DNA from: Aquibium pacificus
GTDB lineage: Bacteria; Pseudomonadota; Alphaproteobacteria; Rhizobiales; Rhizobiaceae
Length of the DNA stretch: 64,000 nucleotides
Reading direction: 5' to 3'
NCBI RefSeq assembly: GCF_040839445.1
Contig: NZ_JBDPGJ010000001.1
Span: 992,001-1,056,000, forward strand
Made by a program: the position numbers and the translations under genes
The notes under the pieces: generated by a model
What the model was told of the DNA's origin: nothing
Database searches by the model: none
What the model saw: the letters and a program-made list of their open reading frames with translations, nothing else
In this document: positions 1 through 8,575 of the stretch, in pieces
How the letters are laid out: each line of letters opens with the position of its first letter
How positions within the stretch are numbered: position 1 is the first letter of the stretch

Positions 1-153
1 ATGTTGACCTGGACAGTCCGCCGCATCGAGAACGCGTTCGAACGGCGGCGCCAGAGGCGCGACCTGATGGCGCTCACCGACGACCAATTGAAGGACATTG
101 GCATCTCTCGCTCGATGGCGCACAAGGAAGCGTCGCGACCCTTCTGGAAATAG
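1..153 (+). CDS. DUF1127 small basic protein
   Basis: A 50-residue ORF starts with ATG at base 1 and is too short for most ORF callers. It has the DUF1127 pattern: a basic, helical N-terminus (RRIENAFERRRQRRDL) followed by LTDDQLKDIGISRS, the hallmark LsDrqLrDIGlsR motif. Family members of about 50 residues are common in alphaproteobacteria and have been linked to small-RNA and phosphate or stress regulation; nothing here shows the role. The window begins exactly at the ATG, so a longer start upstream cannot be excluded and no ribosome binding site can be seen. Confidence 0.8.
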   Translation: MLTWTVRRIENAFERRRQRRDLMALTDDQLKDIGISRSMAHKEASRPFWK

Positions 154-189
154 CCCGCCAATCGGCGGCCCCGTCGGACGCCACGCCGT

Positions 190-651
190 TCACGCCGTCT
201 GCGAGCAGGAATCCGAGCCGCCGATCCACCGCTTGAGATCGGCGGAAATGCGGGGTCCCGCGGGCTGGTCCAGGAGCGGTCCGAACGCGTCCACCCTGGC
301 CGGATCGCCCTCCGCCTGCACGACGAGCATCGGCTTTCCGCCAAAGTTGCTTTTCGGGACAAGAAGGAAGCGCGGTCGGCCCGAAAAGGAGTTCAGTTCG
401 TTGGCGAAGCTGTAGCTGCGGAACGCCGCATCATTGCTGGCAAACCAGCATTTGTGGGCGGTAATCGCGACCTGCTCCATCGCCCGCAACGCCGCGCTCT
501 TGGAAGATGAAGCGACCGCTGCGGGTCCCGCGGGCGCCGACTGACAGGCGGTCAAACCGGCCATGCAAAGCAGCAGGCTGGCGCGGAAGCCTCTGCTTCG
601 GCTCCGAAAACGGCATTCGGACCGCCGCGCACCGATCGTCGAAACATTCAT
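190..651 (-). CDS. putative lipoprotein, unknown function
   Basis: This 153-residue protein has a basic N-terminus, a hydrophobic stretch (RASLLLCMAGLTAC) and a lipobox, LTAC followed by Q, near residue 36, so it is probably an outer or inner membrane lipoprotein. The ORF extends upstream to 714. I chose the internal ATG at 651 because the upstream 21 residues are polar and would bury the signal. The mature part contains HKCWFASNDAAFRSYSFANELNSFSGRPRF and ends in a Cys-containing tail. I do not recognise a family. It converges on the DUF1127 gene and has no obvious operon partner. Confidence 0.55.
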   Translation of the reverse strand: MNVSTIGARRSECRFRSRSRGFRASLLLCMAGLTACQSAPAGPAAVASSSKSAALRAMEQVAITAHKCWFASNDAAFRSYSFANELNSFSGRPRFLLVPKSNFGGKPMLVVQAEGDPARVDAFGPLLDQPAGPRISADLKRWIGGSDSCSQTA

Positions 652-966
652 GCCGAACCCGTTCTCCGCCGGTTGTCGGCGCCGGACCGCCAAATGGTAT
701 GCCTCCGACCCCATCGCCGCCTCGTTCGCGGCCGTTGTGCGGGCCCAACGCGCTTGCGGCGACGACCGCGAGTCGCTTGTTGATCATAGGCTCAAAGCGG
801 GGTCGCTGCCACTCCACGTCAGCCCGAGCGCCGCAGTTCCCGGATGCGTGCGGACAAAAAAGGCCATCACGCTCCGAGACCAGAACCCGCGGAAATGCTT
901 GCGTTTTGCAGTGCAACATGATTACGGATTCCTGGGGCCGATCAGACATGTGGAGATTCTAACCAG
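652..966. other. intergenic stretch with no supported gene
   Basis: These 315 bases separate two divergently oriented exported-protein genes. Open frames on both strands cross it, but their translations are Arg/Ser/Pro-rich shadow products without recognisable domains or ribosome binding sites. I see no clear terminator, tRNA or repeat. Promoters for both flanking genes presumably lie here, but I cannot place them with confidence. Confidence 0.5.
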
Positions 967-1518
967 ATGTGGATACGGATTGTCGCGCTCGCCGCCTTTC
1001 TTTCATTGATACAAACGGCCTCCTTCGCCGAAGACACGACCGAGACGATAGGCGACTGGCTCCTCACCCGGTCGACGGACGAAAACAACCCTATCTCGCT
1101 GACGTGCCGCCTGGATTCGGGAAAACGGGGAAGTGAGGCCAGGATGCGTCTGGTCAATCGCCTCGATACGTCCGCCGCCGGTCCCACCCGCGGCAGCGCG
1201 TACTTCAATTTCGATCTACCGGAACGCGTCTTCGACAAGCGCCGGAATGTCGACGCCGTCGTCGCGATCCCCGGTCACGGCGAGTGGAAGAGCACTGCGA
1301 TCTGGATCCCCAGGAAGACGGATGGAAGGCTCGCGCTGGTTGCCGACCCATCCATCGACAGCGTCGTGCAGCCCTTGGCCAAGGGCTCCAAGGTCGAGAT
1401 CCGGCTTGGGGACAAGGTCTACGCGATCGGGCTGCAAGGATCCTACAAGGCCATGGTGCGCTATGAAGCCTGCCTCGCCGACGTCAGATGGATCAGTTCC
1501 GACGCCGTGGCCGACTGA
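967..1518 (+). CDS. exported protein of unknown function
   Basis: This 183-residue protein has a clear Sec signal peptide (MWIRIVALAAFLSLIQTASFA, cleavage after residue 21). The mature domain begins EDTTETIGDWLLTRSTDENN and contains a single pair of cysteines (TCRL and EACL), suggesting a periplasmic protein with one disulfide. The opening (GDW.L....D....SC.L) resembles the IalB-like invasion-associated periplasmic proteins common in Rhizobiales, but the match is too loose to assign. It is monocistronic and flanked by convergent or divergent genes. Confidence 0.6.
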   Translation: MWIRIVALAAFLSLIQTASFAEDTTETIGDWLLTRSTDENNPISLTCRLDSGKRGSEARMRLVNRLDTSAAGPTRGSAYFNFDLPERVFDKRRNVDAVVAIPGHGEWKSTAIWIPRKTDGRLALVADPSIDSVVQPLAKGSKVEIRLGDKVYAIGLQGSYKAMVRYEACLADVRWISSDAVAD

Positions 1519-1576
1519 GGCCTTGCTCCGACCAAGCACTGATCTGCACGCGATCGACGCCCGGCCGGAGCAAAGG

Positions 1577-1927
1577 TCAATCAGCGTCCCTGTAGGCGAT
1601 GCCGGTGGCCCTGACGCCATGCTTTCCGCGGCAGGGGCCGAAGGTGCCCAGCCTGACGTATTTCAGGCGGTGGATGCCCGTCGCTCCCAGCTTTGCCGCC
1701 TCTTCCCGAAGCGCCTGGCGCGCCTCACGTTCCGAGGGATCGCGTCGATCGAAGTATCCTTCCGAGCAGGCGTGTGCGCTCACCCGTCCGAGCATGACCG
1801 CGCCGGCCGTCGGTGTCCACGAGGGGTCGACCTCGTCCGGCTGCGTCGGCGGATACACCGACAAGACGCTCGCGGAACTGGCACAGCCGGCCAGGACACA
1901 GGCCACGATCAGGCAAAGAAGTCTCAT
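1577..1927 (-). CDS. small lipoprotein, unknown function
   Basis: This 116-residue product starts MRLLCLIVACVLAGCASS. It is a textbook lipoprotein signal with lipobox LAGC and Cys at residue 15. In-frame ATGs at 1936 and 1963 would add polar residues ahead of the signal, so 1927 is preferred. The mature part carries VMLGRVSAHACSEG, then a basic amphipathic stretch (EREARQALREEAAKLGATGIHRLKYV) and a C-terminal Cys. The combination of a short Cys turn plus 'A..LGA.GI' recalls the RcsF/YbjQ/DUF4156 type of small envelope proteins, but I cannot assign it firmly. It lies downstream of mtnA on the same strand, with 74 bases between. Confidence 0.6.
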   Translation of the reverse strand: MRLLCLIVACVLAGCASSASVLSVYPPTQPDEVDPSWTPTAGAVMLGRVSAHACSEGYFDRRDPSEREARQALREEAAKLGATGIHRLKYVRLGTFGPCRGKHGVRATGIAYRDAD

Positions 1928-2001
1928 GGGCGGCATAATGGCTTCGATCCCATGGCAGCGCAACCTTCTGACCGCGGAGTTCCGAGACGCAGCGCGTCTG
2001 G

Positions 2002-3108
2002 TCAGGCCGCCATGCCGCTGCGGTCGGGGAAGAGCCGGGCCAATCCCTCGGCGGAAGCATCCGCGACCCCGCGCTCGGTGATCAGGCCGGTGATGAGCCG
2101 CGCGGGCGTCACGTCGAAGGCGAAATTGCCGCAGGGCGTCGCCTCGGGCGAAATCCGCACCTGCCGGGTCTTGCCGTCCTCGTCGCGGCCCCAGACCAGC
2201 GAGACTTCGTCGCCCGAGCGCTCCTCGATAGGAATTTCCCTGATGCCATCACGGACCGTCCAATCGATGGTCGGGGAGGGCAGGCCGACGTAGAAGGGCA
2301 CGCCATTGTCCTTCGCCGCGAGCGCCTTCAGGTAGGTGCCGATCTTGTTGCAGACGTCGCCATTGGCCGTCGTGCGGTCGGTGCCGACGATCACCATGTC
2401 GACCATGCCGTGCTGCATCAGATGGCCGCCGGCATTGTCGACGATCAGCGTATGCGGAACGCCGTGGCCCGCCATTTCCCACGCGGTCAGGTGCGCACCC
2501 TGGTTGCGCGGCCGCGTCTCGTCGACATAGACGTGGATCGGTATCCCGGCTTCCGTCGCGAGATAGATCGGCGCGGTCGCCGTGCCGTAGTCGACGGTGG
2601 CGAGCCACCCGGCATTGCAGTGGGTGAGGATGTTGACCGGCTCGCCGGGCTTCTTCTTCGCCGCGATTTTCCGGATGATCTCCAGCCCGTTCCTGCCGAT
2701 GCCGCGATTCAACTCGACGTCCTCGTCGGCGATCTCGGCGGCGCGGCGATAGGCGGCCTTCGCCCGCTCGGAGACGGGAAGCGGCCGCAGCACGCGGCGC
2801 ATCTCGTCGAGCGCCCAGCGCAGGTTGATGGCTGTCGGCCGGGTCGCGTGCAAGGTCTCCCACGCCGCGTCGAGCGAGGCGTCGGAGGCGTCCTCGCGCA
2901 TGCCCAGCGCCACCCCGTAGGCCGCGGTGACGCCGATCAGCGGTGCGCCGCGTACCCACATGTCGCGGATCGCGGTGGCGATGCCGTCGACCGTGCGGAC
3001 CGTCTCGACGCGGAAGTCGTGTGGTAGCCAGCGCTGGTCGATGATGTCGACCGACCAGCCGTCCTCGTTGACCCAGATCGTGCGGTAGTGCCGGCCCGAG
3101 ACCTTCAT
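2002..3108 (-). CDS. mtnA: S-methyl-5-thioribose-1-phosphate isomerase MtnA
   Basis: The 368-residue enzyme interconverts 5-methylthioribose-1-phosphate (or the 5-deoxyribose-1-phosphate analogue) and the ribulose-1-phosphate form. It carries the MtnA/eIF2B-like fold signatures: RGAPLIGVTAAYG near residue 53, the catalytic Cys in NILTHCNAG (C164), and the catalytic Asp in VGTDRTTANGDVCNKIGT (D244), matching the spacing of the known Cys/Asp pair. The ORF is open to 3456, but family length and the ATGA overlap with mtnK (3105-3108) fix the start at 3108. No mtnB, mtnC, mtnD or mtnW gene follows, so the universal methionine salvage branch is absent here. The product more likely feeds the aldolase at 9-11 kb. 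Confidence 0.93.
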   Translation of the reverse strand: MKVSGRHYRTIWVNEDGWSVDIIDQRWLPHDFRVETVRTVDGIATAIRDMWVRGAPLIGVTAAYGVALGMREDASDASLDAAWETLHATRPTAINLRWALDEMRRVLRPLPVSERAKAAYRRAAEIADEDVELNRGIGRNGLEIIRKIAAKKKPGEPVNILTHCNAGWLATVDYGTATAPIYLATEAGIPIHVYVDETRPRNQGAHLTAWEMAGHGVPHTLIVDNAGGHLMQHGMVDMVIVGTDRTTANGDVCNKIGTYLKALAAKDNGVPFYVGLPSPTIDWTVRDGIREIPIEERSGDEVSLVWGRDEDGKTRQVRISPEATPCGNFAFDVTPARLITGLITERGVADASAEGLARLFPDRSGMAA

Positions 3109-4391
3109 GACACCTTCCCTGCGAGCATCGATTTCCGCGCGCCGTTCAGCGCCGCGGCGAGCGCGTTGATCTCGGCGAGCGACTGGATGTGGCGCCGGTT
3201 CACGGCGAGGTGCCGGCCGAACGCCAGCGCCGCGGCCTCGCATTGCGCGCGTGCCGTCTCGTCCGCGATGTCCTCGAAATCGGCATTGTGGGCCAGGCCC
3301 AGGATGCGGCGGTGGATTTCGACTCCGGCGAAGCCGAGCATCTCTATCCAGACCTCGTGCAGCAAGTGGCCGAGCGCCTGTTCGGAGGCGAGGTCGTCGC
3401 CCTGGTCCTCGTAGAGGCTGCGGTGGTAGAGCATGCCGGTGCGCTCCGTGCGCCACAGATGCGAGAACTCGTCACGGAACACCGACCACGTCTTCTCGAC
3501 CACCGACAACAGGTACTTCCGCATGGCGTCGCGCGAACCTTCCGTCTCGTGGCCGGCCTGGGAGAAGAACGACATCCAGTAGTTGGCGAGCAGCATGCCG
3601 ACGTCGAAGGAGATCGGACCGTAGAAGGCGAACTCCGGATCGATGACCTGCGTGTCGCCCTGCGTGACCATCACGGACCCCGTGTGCAGGTCGCCGTGAA
3701 CCAGCGTCTCGGCCTTGGCGGCGAAGAGGTGCTTCATCTTCTGCGCCTCCACCTTCAGGTCGCGATCGGCGCGAAGCCGGGCCACGACGGGATCGAGGCC
3801 CGCTGTGTGGCGGTTCATCGGAGCGTCAAAATAGGGATCCGTGAAGACCAGGTTTTCGGTGATGTCGCAGAGTTCGACATTGTCGGCGAACAGCGCCATG
3901 TCCTCCTTGCGCGCCCGCGGCGTCAACGAAAGGTCGGAGCCGCGAAACAGCGTCCGAGCCATGAAGAGCCCGAGATCCTCGGCGATGCGCGGCAGCTGCT
4001 CGCCCTTTATCAGTGCGCGGCGCAGGATGATGTGAGGCGACAGGAACTCCATCACCACCAGCGCCTGCGCCTCGTCATGGTAGAAGATCTCCGGCACCAT
4101 GCCCGGCGCCCGCTGCTGCTGGCGCACCAGCGCATTGTATTCGAAGAAGGAGCGCTTCAGCGGAAGCGGCCAGCTGTCGCCGACGAGGCGGACATAGGGC
4201 AGCGCCTGCTTGACCACGACGGTGCCGGTCTCGCCTTCCACGATGAAGACGAGGTTCAGGTTTCCGTCGCCGACCTCGCGGATGTTCCAGGTTTCCGCCG
4301 CGCCGCCCACGCGGTCTGCCACCGCCGCGATGCCGCCGAGCCGTCGGCCAAGCGTCTCGACCGATAGCGCCTTGAACGCGATCTCCTGCAT
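3105..4391 (-). CDS. mtnK: S-methyl-5-thioribose kinase MtnK
   Basis: This 428-residue kinase of the aminoglycoside-phosphotransferase fold phosphorylates the 1-position of methylthioribose, and in several bacteria also 5-deoxyribose. Visible motifs are the nucleotide-binding GDGNLNLVFIV and Lys61 region, the catalytic loop VHGDLHTGSV (D234) and the metal-binding DPEFAFYGP (D251). The start at 4391 (MQEIAFKALS) matches the usual N-terminus; the open frame extends to 4436 without a better start. It is the first gene of a two-gene mtnK-mtnA operon transcribed away from the sugar ABC transporter, and it shares the intergenic operator at 4450-4474. Confidence 0.93.
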   Translation of the reverse strand: MQEIAFKALSVETLGRRLGGIAAVADRVGGAAETWNIREVGDGNLNLVFIVEGETGTVVVKQALPYVRLVGDSWPLPLKRSFFEYNALVRQQQRAPGMVPEIFYHDEAQALVVMEFLSPHIILRRALIKGEQLPRIAEDLGLFMARTLFRGSDLSLTPRARKEDMALFADNVELCDITENLVFTDPYFDAPMNRHTAGLDPVVARLRADRDLKVEAQKMKHLFAAKAETLVHGDLHTGSVMVTQGDTQVIDPEFAFYGPISFDVGMLLANYWMSFFSQAGHETEGSRDAMRKYLLSVVEKTWSVFRDEFSHLWRTERTGMLYHRSLYEDQGDDLASEQALGHLLHEVWIEMLGFAGVEIHRRILGLAHNADFEDIADETARAQCEAAALAFGRHLAVNRRHIQSLAEINALAAALNGARKSMLAGKVS

Positions 4392-4434
4392 TGTGCTCCT
4401 CCTCACGTCCCGGACCGCCGCCCGGAGCGTGATC

Positions 4435-4496
4435 ACGCTAGCAAGGCTCTGTCATTTGTCAATGATGTTGACAATTGCTCGGGTGGTGCCTAGCGT
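4435..4496. promoter_or_regulatory. divergent mtn promoters with built-in SorC operator
   Basis: Bases 4450-4474 read TGTCATTTGTCA, six bases, then TTGACAA. The inner arms TTGTCAA (4456-4462) and TTGACAA (4468-4474) are an inverted repeat with a 5-base spacer. Each arm doubles as a -35 box. Rightward, TTGACA (4468-4473) is 17 bases from TAGCGT (4491-4496). Leftward, TTGACA (4462 down to 4457) is 16 bases from an identical TAGCGT (4440 down to 4435). The same operator architecture recurs at 12113-12137 ahead of the SorC-family regulator. Inference: the regulator occludes both promoters. Confidence 0.65.
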
Positions 4497-4513
4497 CGGA
4501 TCGGGAGGAGTGC

Positions 4514-6025
4514 ATGGCAGACACCGCCGTTTTCCGGATCGCGGGGCTGGGGAAATCGTTCGGGCCGAACGAGGTGCTGCGCGGCATCGCGCTCGACCTG
4601 CGCGCCGGCGAGGTCACCGTGCTCATGGGAGCCAACGGCGCGGGCAAGTCCACACTCGTCAAGATCATGAGCGGCATCCACCGCGCCGATCGCGGCGTGA
4701 TGATGCTGGGAGATGCGCCGTTCCTGCCGGGATCGCCGGCCGACGCCATGCGCGCCGGCGTGGTGACCGTGCACCAGAACATCGACGACGGCGTTGTCGG
4801 CGACCTCGACGTCGCGACGAATCTCGTCCTCGATCGACTCAACGGTCCCGGTTCCGGCGCGTTCTTCAATCCCCGCCGCATCCGCCGCGAGGCCGCCGAG
4901 GTCGCCGGGCGCATGGGCCTCGACATCGACCTGAGGGCCGACGTTACCGAACTCTCGCTCGCCGACCGGCAGATGGTGGCGATCGCGCGTGCCATGGCGC
5001 GCGAGCCGAAGGTCATGATCCTCGACGAGCCGACGTCGTCGCTGTCAAGCAACGAGGCGTCCCGGCTCTTTGCCCTGATCGACCGGTTGCGCGAGCGCGG
5101 CGTGGCGATTCTCTACATCTCCCACCGCATGTCCGACATCCGCCGCCTCGCCGACCGCATCATCAGCCTGCGCGACGGGCGCATCGCCGGCGTCTTCGAC
5201 GAAAAGCCGCTCGACTACGAGGGCGCGGTCAACGCCATGCTCGGCCAGAACCTGAATTCCGGAGGCCTCAGGTCCCGCGATGCTGACCGCGGCGTCTTCG
5301 CCGCCATCGACCTGTGCATCCATCCGGGCGCCCGGCCTTTCTCGCTGGCGCTTGGCACCGGCGAGGTCGTCGCCGTCACCGGGCTGGTCGGTGTCGGCAA
5401 GACGAAGCTCGCGGAAACCATCTTCGGGCTCACCGCGCCGGTTTCCGGGTCGATGAGCCTCGACGGCGCGCCTTACGCGCCGCGCACGCCGGCGGACGCG
5501 ATCCGCAGCGGTGTCTTCCTCGTCGCCAAGGACCGGGCGCGCACCGGTATAGTGCCGGACTTCAACATCTACGAGAACATGAGCCTGCCTTTCCTGCCGC
5601 GCTTTTCGCGCTTCGGCGTCGCCAGCAGGCGCGGCGAACGGGCGGTCGCGCGAGAGCGGATCGCCGACATGAAGGTGGTCTGCCAGTCGGAGCGCGACGA
5701 TCTGGCGACGCTTTCGGGTGGCAATCAGCAGAAGGTGACGGTCGCGCGCTGGCTTACCCAGCCGTCGCGCATGCTGGTGCTCGACGAGCCGTTCCAGGGC
5801 GTCGACATCTCGGCGCGGCACGACATCGCGGCCAAGCTGCGCGAGAGCGCCGGCAGCCGGGCGACGCTCCTGTTCCTCACAGAACTGGACGAGGCGCTTG
5901 AAACGGCCGACCGCATCCTGGTCATGTCGGAACACACGATCGTCGGAGAGCACCTGAACCGCGACATCGACATAGACCTGCTGCTCGCCGAGGTCGCGGG
6001 CAAGCGCCTCCAGGGCGCCGCGTAG
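4514..6025 (+). CDS. sugar ABC transporter ATP-binding protein (RbsA-like, two NBDs)
   Basis: This 503-residue protein has tandem ABC domains, the RbsA/XylG layout that powers a CUT2 sugar importer. The N-terminal domain has Walker A (MGANGAGKST, residues 38-47), a weak signature LSLADRQM, and Walker B MILDEPTSSL. The C-terminal domain has a degenerate Walker A, GLVGVGKTKL, signature LSGGNQQKV and LVLDEPFQGVD. The degenerate second site is normal for this family. The start at 4514 follows GGGAGGAG with good spacing; the longer frame from 4475 would begin inside the operator. It is the first gene of a three-gene transporter operon. Given the divergent mtnKA, the cargo is probably methylthioribose or 5-deoxyribose. 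Confidence 0.9.
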   Translation: MADTAVFRIAGLGKSFGPNEVLRGIALDLRAGEVTVLMGANGAGKSTLVKIMSGIHRADRGVMMLGDAPFLPGSPADAMRAGVVTVHQNIDDGVVGDLDVATNLVLDRLNGPGSGAFFNPRRIRREAAEVAGRMGLDIDLRADVTELSLADRQMVAIARAMAREPKVMILDEPTSSLSSNEASRLFALIDRLRERGVAILYISHRMSDIRRLADRIISLRDGRIAGVFDEKPLDYEGAVNAMLGQNLNSGGLRSRDADRGVFAAIDLCIHPGARPFSLALGTGEVVAVTGLVGVGKTKLAETIFGLTAPVSGSMSLDGAPYAPRTPADAIRSGVFLVAKDRARTGIVPDFNIYENMSLPFLPRFSRFGVASRRGERAVARERIADMKVVCQSERDDLATLSGGNQQKVTVARWLTQPSRMLVLDEPFQGVDISARHDIAAKLRESAGSRATLLFLTELDEALETADRILVMSEHTIVGEHLNRDIDIDLLLAEVAGKRLQGAA

Positions 6026-6048
6026 GGCAGGTGAGGGAACGAGGGACG

Positions 6049-7110
6049 ATGGACAGCGACGTGGCGGAACGCCCGATGACGCAGACGAGCGACGCTGTGG
6101 CGGCGCGGCCGCGCCTCGGGCTGCGTTCGGTGGCAATCCGTTACGGCTTCCTGGCGCTGCTCTTCGGGCTGGTCGTCTTCTTCTCGCTCGCCACGCGCGG
6201 TTTCGCTTCGCCGCAGGCCGCCGTCTTCATCCTGCAATCCGTGTCGATCACCGGTATCCTGGCGCTCGGCGTCACCGCCACGCTGGTGGTCGGGGGCTTC
6301 GACCTGTCGATTGGCTCCATCGCGACGTCGGCGATGATGGCGGCCGCCTACGTCATGGTCGTGCTGGAGCAGAACGCGCTCGTGGCGGTGCTCGCCTGTC
6401 TCGCGATCGGCGCGCTGGTCGGCCTGATCAACGGCCTCATCATCTGCTACATGCGCGTGCCGGACCTGCTCGCCACGCTCGGCATGATGTTTCTCCTGAT
6501 CGGCGTCCAGCGCATCCCGACCGAGGGCCGCTCGATCGCCGCCGGCATGACGCTGCCGGACGGGTCGACCGCGCAAGGCACCTTCAGCGCCGAGTTCCTG
6601 GCGCTCGGCCGCCACCGCTTCGATTTCTTCATCGCGGACCTCGTGCCGGCATCGGTGGTGGTGCTGATCGTGCTGGCCATCCTGATCTGGTTCTTCCTCG
6701 AATACACGCGCTTCGGTCGCATGATGTACGCGGTCGGTTCGAACGCGCGCGCGGCGGAATTCGCCGGCGCGCCGGTCAAGGCCTACAAGATCTGGGCCTA
6801 CGTCATCTCCGGCGTGTTCGCCTCGATCGGCGGCATCCTGCTCGCCGCGCGGCTGGGGCGCGGCGACATCGCGTCCGGCAACAATCTCCTGCTCGACGCG
6901 GTCGCCGCGGCGCTGATCGGTTTTGCCGTTCTGGGTGCGGCCAAGCCGAACGCCTTCGGCACGGCCATCGGGGCGCTCTTCGTGGGCATCCTGCTACAGG
7001 GCCTGACGATGATGAACGTGCCCTACTACACGCAGGATTTCGTCAAGGGCGCGGTGCTGGTCATCGCGCTCGTGTTCACCTTCGCGCTCCTGGGCCGCAA
7101 TGGCCGCTAG
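6049..7110 (+). CDS. sugar ABC transporter permease (RbsC-like)
   Basis: A polytopic membrane protein of about 353 residues and the CUT2 permease family, which normally has eight to ten helices. Family landmarks include VVGGFDLSIGSIATSAMM and NAFGTAIGALFVGILLQGL near the C-terminus. A GTG start at 6031 would add six residues. I prefer ATG 6049 after GAGGG, but the choice is not decisive. It is 23 bases downstream of the ATPase gene and 44 bases upstream of the binding-protein gene. Together they form one importer operon. Confidence 0.88.
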   Translation: MDSDVAERPMTQTSDAVAARPRLGLRSVAIRYGFLALLFGLVVFFSLATRGFASPQAAVFILQSVSITGILALGVTATLVVGGFDLSIGSIATSAMMAAAYVMVVLEQNALVAVLACLAIGALVGLINGLIICYMRVPDLLATLGMMFLLIGVQRIPTEGRSIAAGMTLPDGSTAQGTFSAEFLALGRHRFDFFIADLVPASVVVLIVLAILIWFFLEYTRFGRMMYAVGSNARAAEFAGAPVKAYKIWAYVISGVFASIGGILLAARLGRGDIASGNNLLLDAVAAALIGFAVLGAAKPNAFGTAIGALFVGILLQGLTMMNVPYYTQDFVKGAVLVIALVFTFALLGRNGR

Positions 7111-7154
7111 GGCGGGAATGTCCGGAAATGCCAAATCAAAATGTGGAGGAAAGC

Positions 7155-8207
7155 ATGAGAATTTCGCGTAGACACCTCGGGCGGCTCGCCGCCGGCTTCA
7201 TGGGAGCCACCCTGCTGTGGCCGGCGCTCGCCGCGGCGCAGGACAAGCCGGCGCCGTTCGACAACCCGGGCGATGTCGAGATCGCGCTGGTGCGCTATCT
7301 CTCGACCGGCGACTTCTTCCAGGCCTATCTGTCGGGCGTGGAGGCCCAGGCCAAGGCGCTCGGCGTCAACCTGCGCGTCCTCGACAGCCGCCAGGACGCC
7401 GCCCTCCAGTCCGACATGGTGGACCAGGCGATCGCGCTCGGCGTCGACGGCATCATCATCCAGCACGGGCTGACGGAATCCATGAAGGATGCCGCGCAGC
7501 GCGCGGTGGATGCCGGCATCAAGGTCGTCGCCTTCGACGTCAACGTCGAGAACCCGGCCATACCGCAGATCGAGCAGTCCGACCGTGACCTTGCCCGCCT
7601 GGCTCTCGAACAGGCCGTCAAGGACAATGGCGAAGCGTGGAAGGCGGGCTACGTCTACGTCGCCGGCATCGCGCCGCTCGACCGCCGTGACGAGACCTGG
7701 CGCGAGTTCAAGGCGAAGTATCCGGGTATCGAGGAAGTGGCCATGTTCGGCACGCTCGACAATCCGATCGCCAACTCGGTAGCCAACCAGGCACGCTCGG
7801 TGGTCACGGCAAATCCGGACATCCAGGTTATGTTCGCGCCCTACGACGAATTCGCCAAGGGCGTGAAGATTGCCGTCGACGAGGCCGGCCTGTCGAGCTC
7901 GATCAAGATCTACTCCGCCGACATCTCGACCGCCGACATCTCCGCCATGCGCGAACCCGGCAGCGCCTGGGTCGCCACCGCCGCCACCAACCCTGCGGTC
8001 GTCGGCCAGGTGTCGGTGCGCGCCCTCGCCATGCTGCTCGCCGGTGAAGAACCGGGCGCCAGCGTGATCGTGCCGCCGACACTGATCACCCAGGCGGACC
8101 TGAACGACCAGGATATCAAGAACATGGAGGAACTCTCGGCCAAGCTGCCGCAGTTCGCCCATGCCGACGTGGCCATGCCGGACTGGATGCCGAACCCGAA
8201 CGAGTAG
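7155..8207 (+). CDS. sugar ABC transporter substrate-binding protein (RbsB-like)
   Basis: This 350-residue periplasmic binding protein of the type I (RbsB/LacI-like) fold has an N-terminal export signal containing a twin-arginine-like SRRHLGRL motif before a hydrophobic run and an Ala-rich cleavage region (LAAAQ). The mature chain shows YLSTGDFFQAYLSGVEAQAKALG and LDSRQDAALQSDMVDQAIALGVDGIIIQHG, typical of sugar-binding members. The start at 7155 is set by GGAGG four to five bases upstream; the frame from 7128 lacks such a site. It is the last gene of the importer operon and is followed directly by a strong terminator. Confidence 0.9.
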   Translation: MRISRRHLGRLAAGFMGATLLWPALAAAQDKPAPFDNPGDVEIALVRYLSTGDFFQAYLSGVEAQAKALGVNLRVLDSRQDAALQSDMVDQAIALGVDGIIIQHGLTESMKDAAQRAVDAGIKVVAFDVNVENPAIPQIEQSDRDLARLALEQAVKDNGEAWKAGYVYVAGIAPLDRRDETWREFKAKYPGIEEVAMFGTLDNPIANSVANQARSVVTANPDIQVMFAPYDEFAKGVKIAVDEAGLSSSIKIYSADISTADISAMREPGSAWVATAATNPAVVGQVSVRALAMLLAGEEPGASVIVPPTLITQADLNDQDIKNMEELSAKLPQFAHADVAMPDWMPNPNE

Positions 8208-8232
8208 GCGCCGGATAGTTGCATGAACGGGG

Positions 8233-8259
8233 AGGGCGGTCCGAAAGGGCCGCCCTTTT
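8233..8259 (+). terminator. rho-independent terminator of the sugar ABC operon
   Basis: The stem AGGGCGGTCC pairs with GGGCCGCCCT around a GAAA tetraloop (one G-U pair) and is followed by a short T run. It lies 25 bases after the binding-protein stop codon, on the same strand, and isolates this operon from the toxin-antitoxin pair. Confidence 0.85.
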
Positions 8260-8297
8260 CGGTTCGGAGGAGACCGGGCGTTTACCGCTCCGTGCGC

Positions 8298-8329
8298 GAG
8301 ATATATACTGTGCTCACTGGAGATATCTC
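8298..8329. promoter_or_regulatory. likely VapBC autoregulatory operator
   Basis: The perfect palindrome GAGATATCTC (8320-8329) abuts the antitoxin ATG, and its half-site GAGATAT recurs at 8298-8304. The two are 22 bases apart, two helical turns, on one face of the DNA. This is the usual arrangement for conditional cooperative repression by a toxin-antitoxin complex. The AT-rich GATATATACT in between could hold the -10 element. Confidence 0.55.
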
Positions 8330-8575
8330 ATGGCGCTGTTCATCAGGGACGAGGCCGTCGACAGCCTTGCGGTCGAGTTGCAGAAGGCACTCAAGACGAC
8401 CACCAAGAAGGATGCGGTCCGGGTCGCCCTGGAGAACGAACTGGAGCGGGTGAAGCGGCAGCGCACGCGCGCGGCTGGGATCACCGAGCTTCAGGAGAAG
8501 ATCGCCGCGCTTGGTCCGAGCGACCCTGATTTCAACATGAAGCGATTCACGGACGAAATGTGGGGCGACATCTGA
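8330..8575 (+). CDS. VapB-type antitoxin
   Basis: This 81-residue protein begins MALFIRDEAVDSLAVELQKALKTTTKKDAVRVALENEL. It is the pattern of the short Rhizobiales VapB antitoxins (ribbon-helix-helix/PSK-like N-terminus), followed by a charged toxin-wrapping tail ending DEMWGDI. The ATG at 8330 is chosen over the upstream in-frame extension to 8219 because the extension would read through the operator and lacks similarity. The stop overlaps the toxin start (TGATG), implying translational coupling. The pair sits inside the mtn/aldolase region and has no metabolic link to it. Confidence 0.85.
   Translation: MALFIRDEAVDSLAVELQKALKTTTKKDAVRVALENELERVKRQRTRAAGITELQEKIAALGPSDPDFNMKRFTDEMWGDI

Noticed and set aside
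431..1009. Overlapping ORFs on both strands in the 652-966 gap
   Set aside because: Translations are Arg/Ser/Pro-rich and unlike any family; codon usage looks like shadow frames.
2002..3108. MtnA might instead be ribose-1,5-bisphosphate isomerase or an eIF2B-like protein
   Set aside because: Cys164 and Asp244 with flanking MtnA motifs and the direct overlap with mtnK favour the methylthioribose enzyme.
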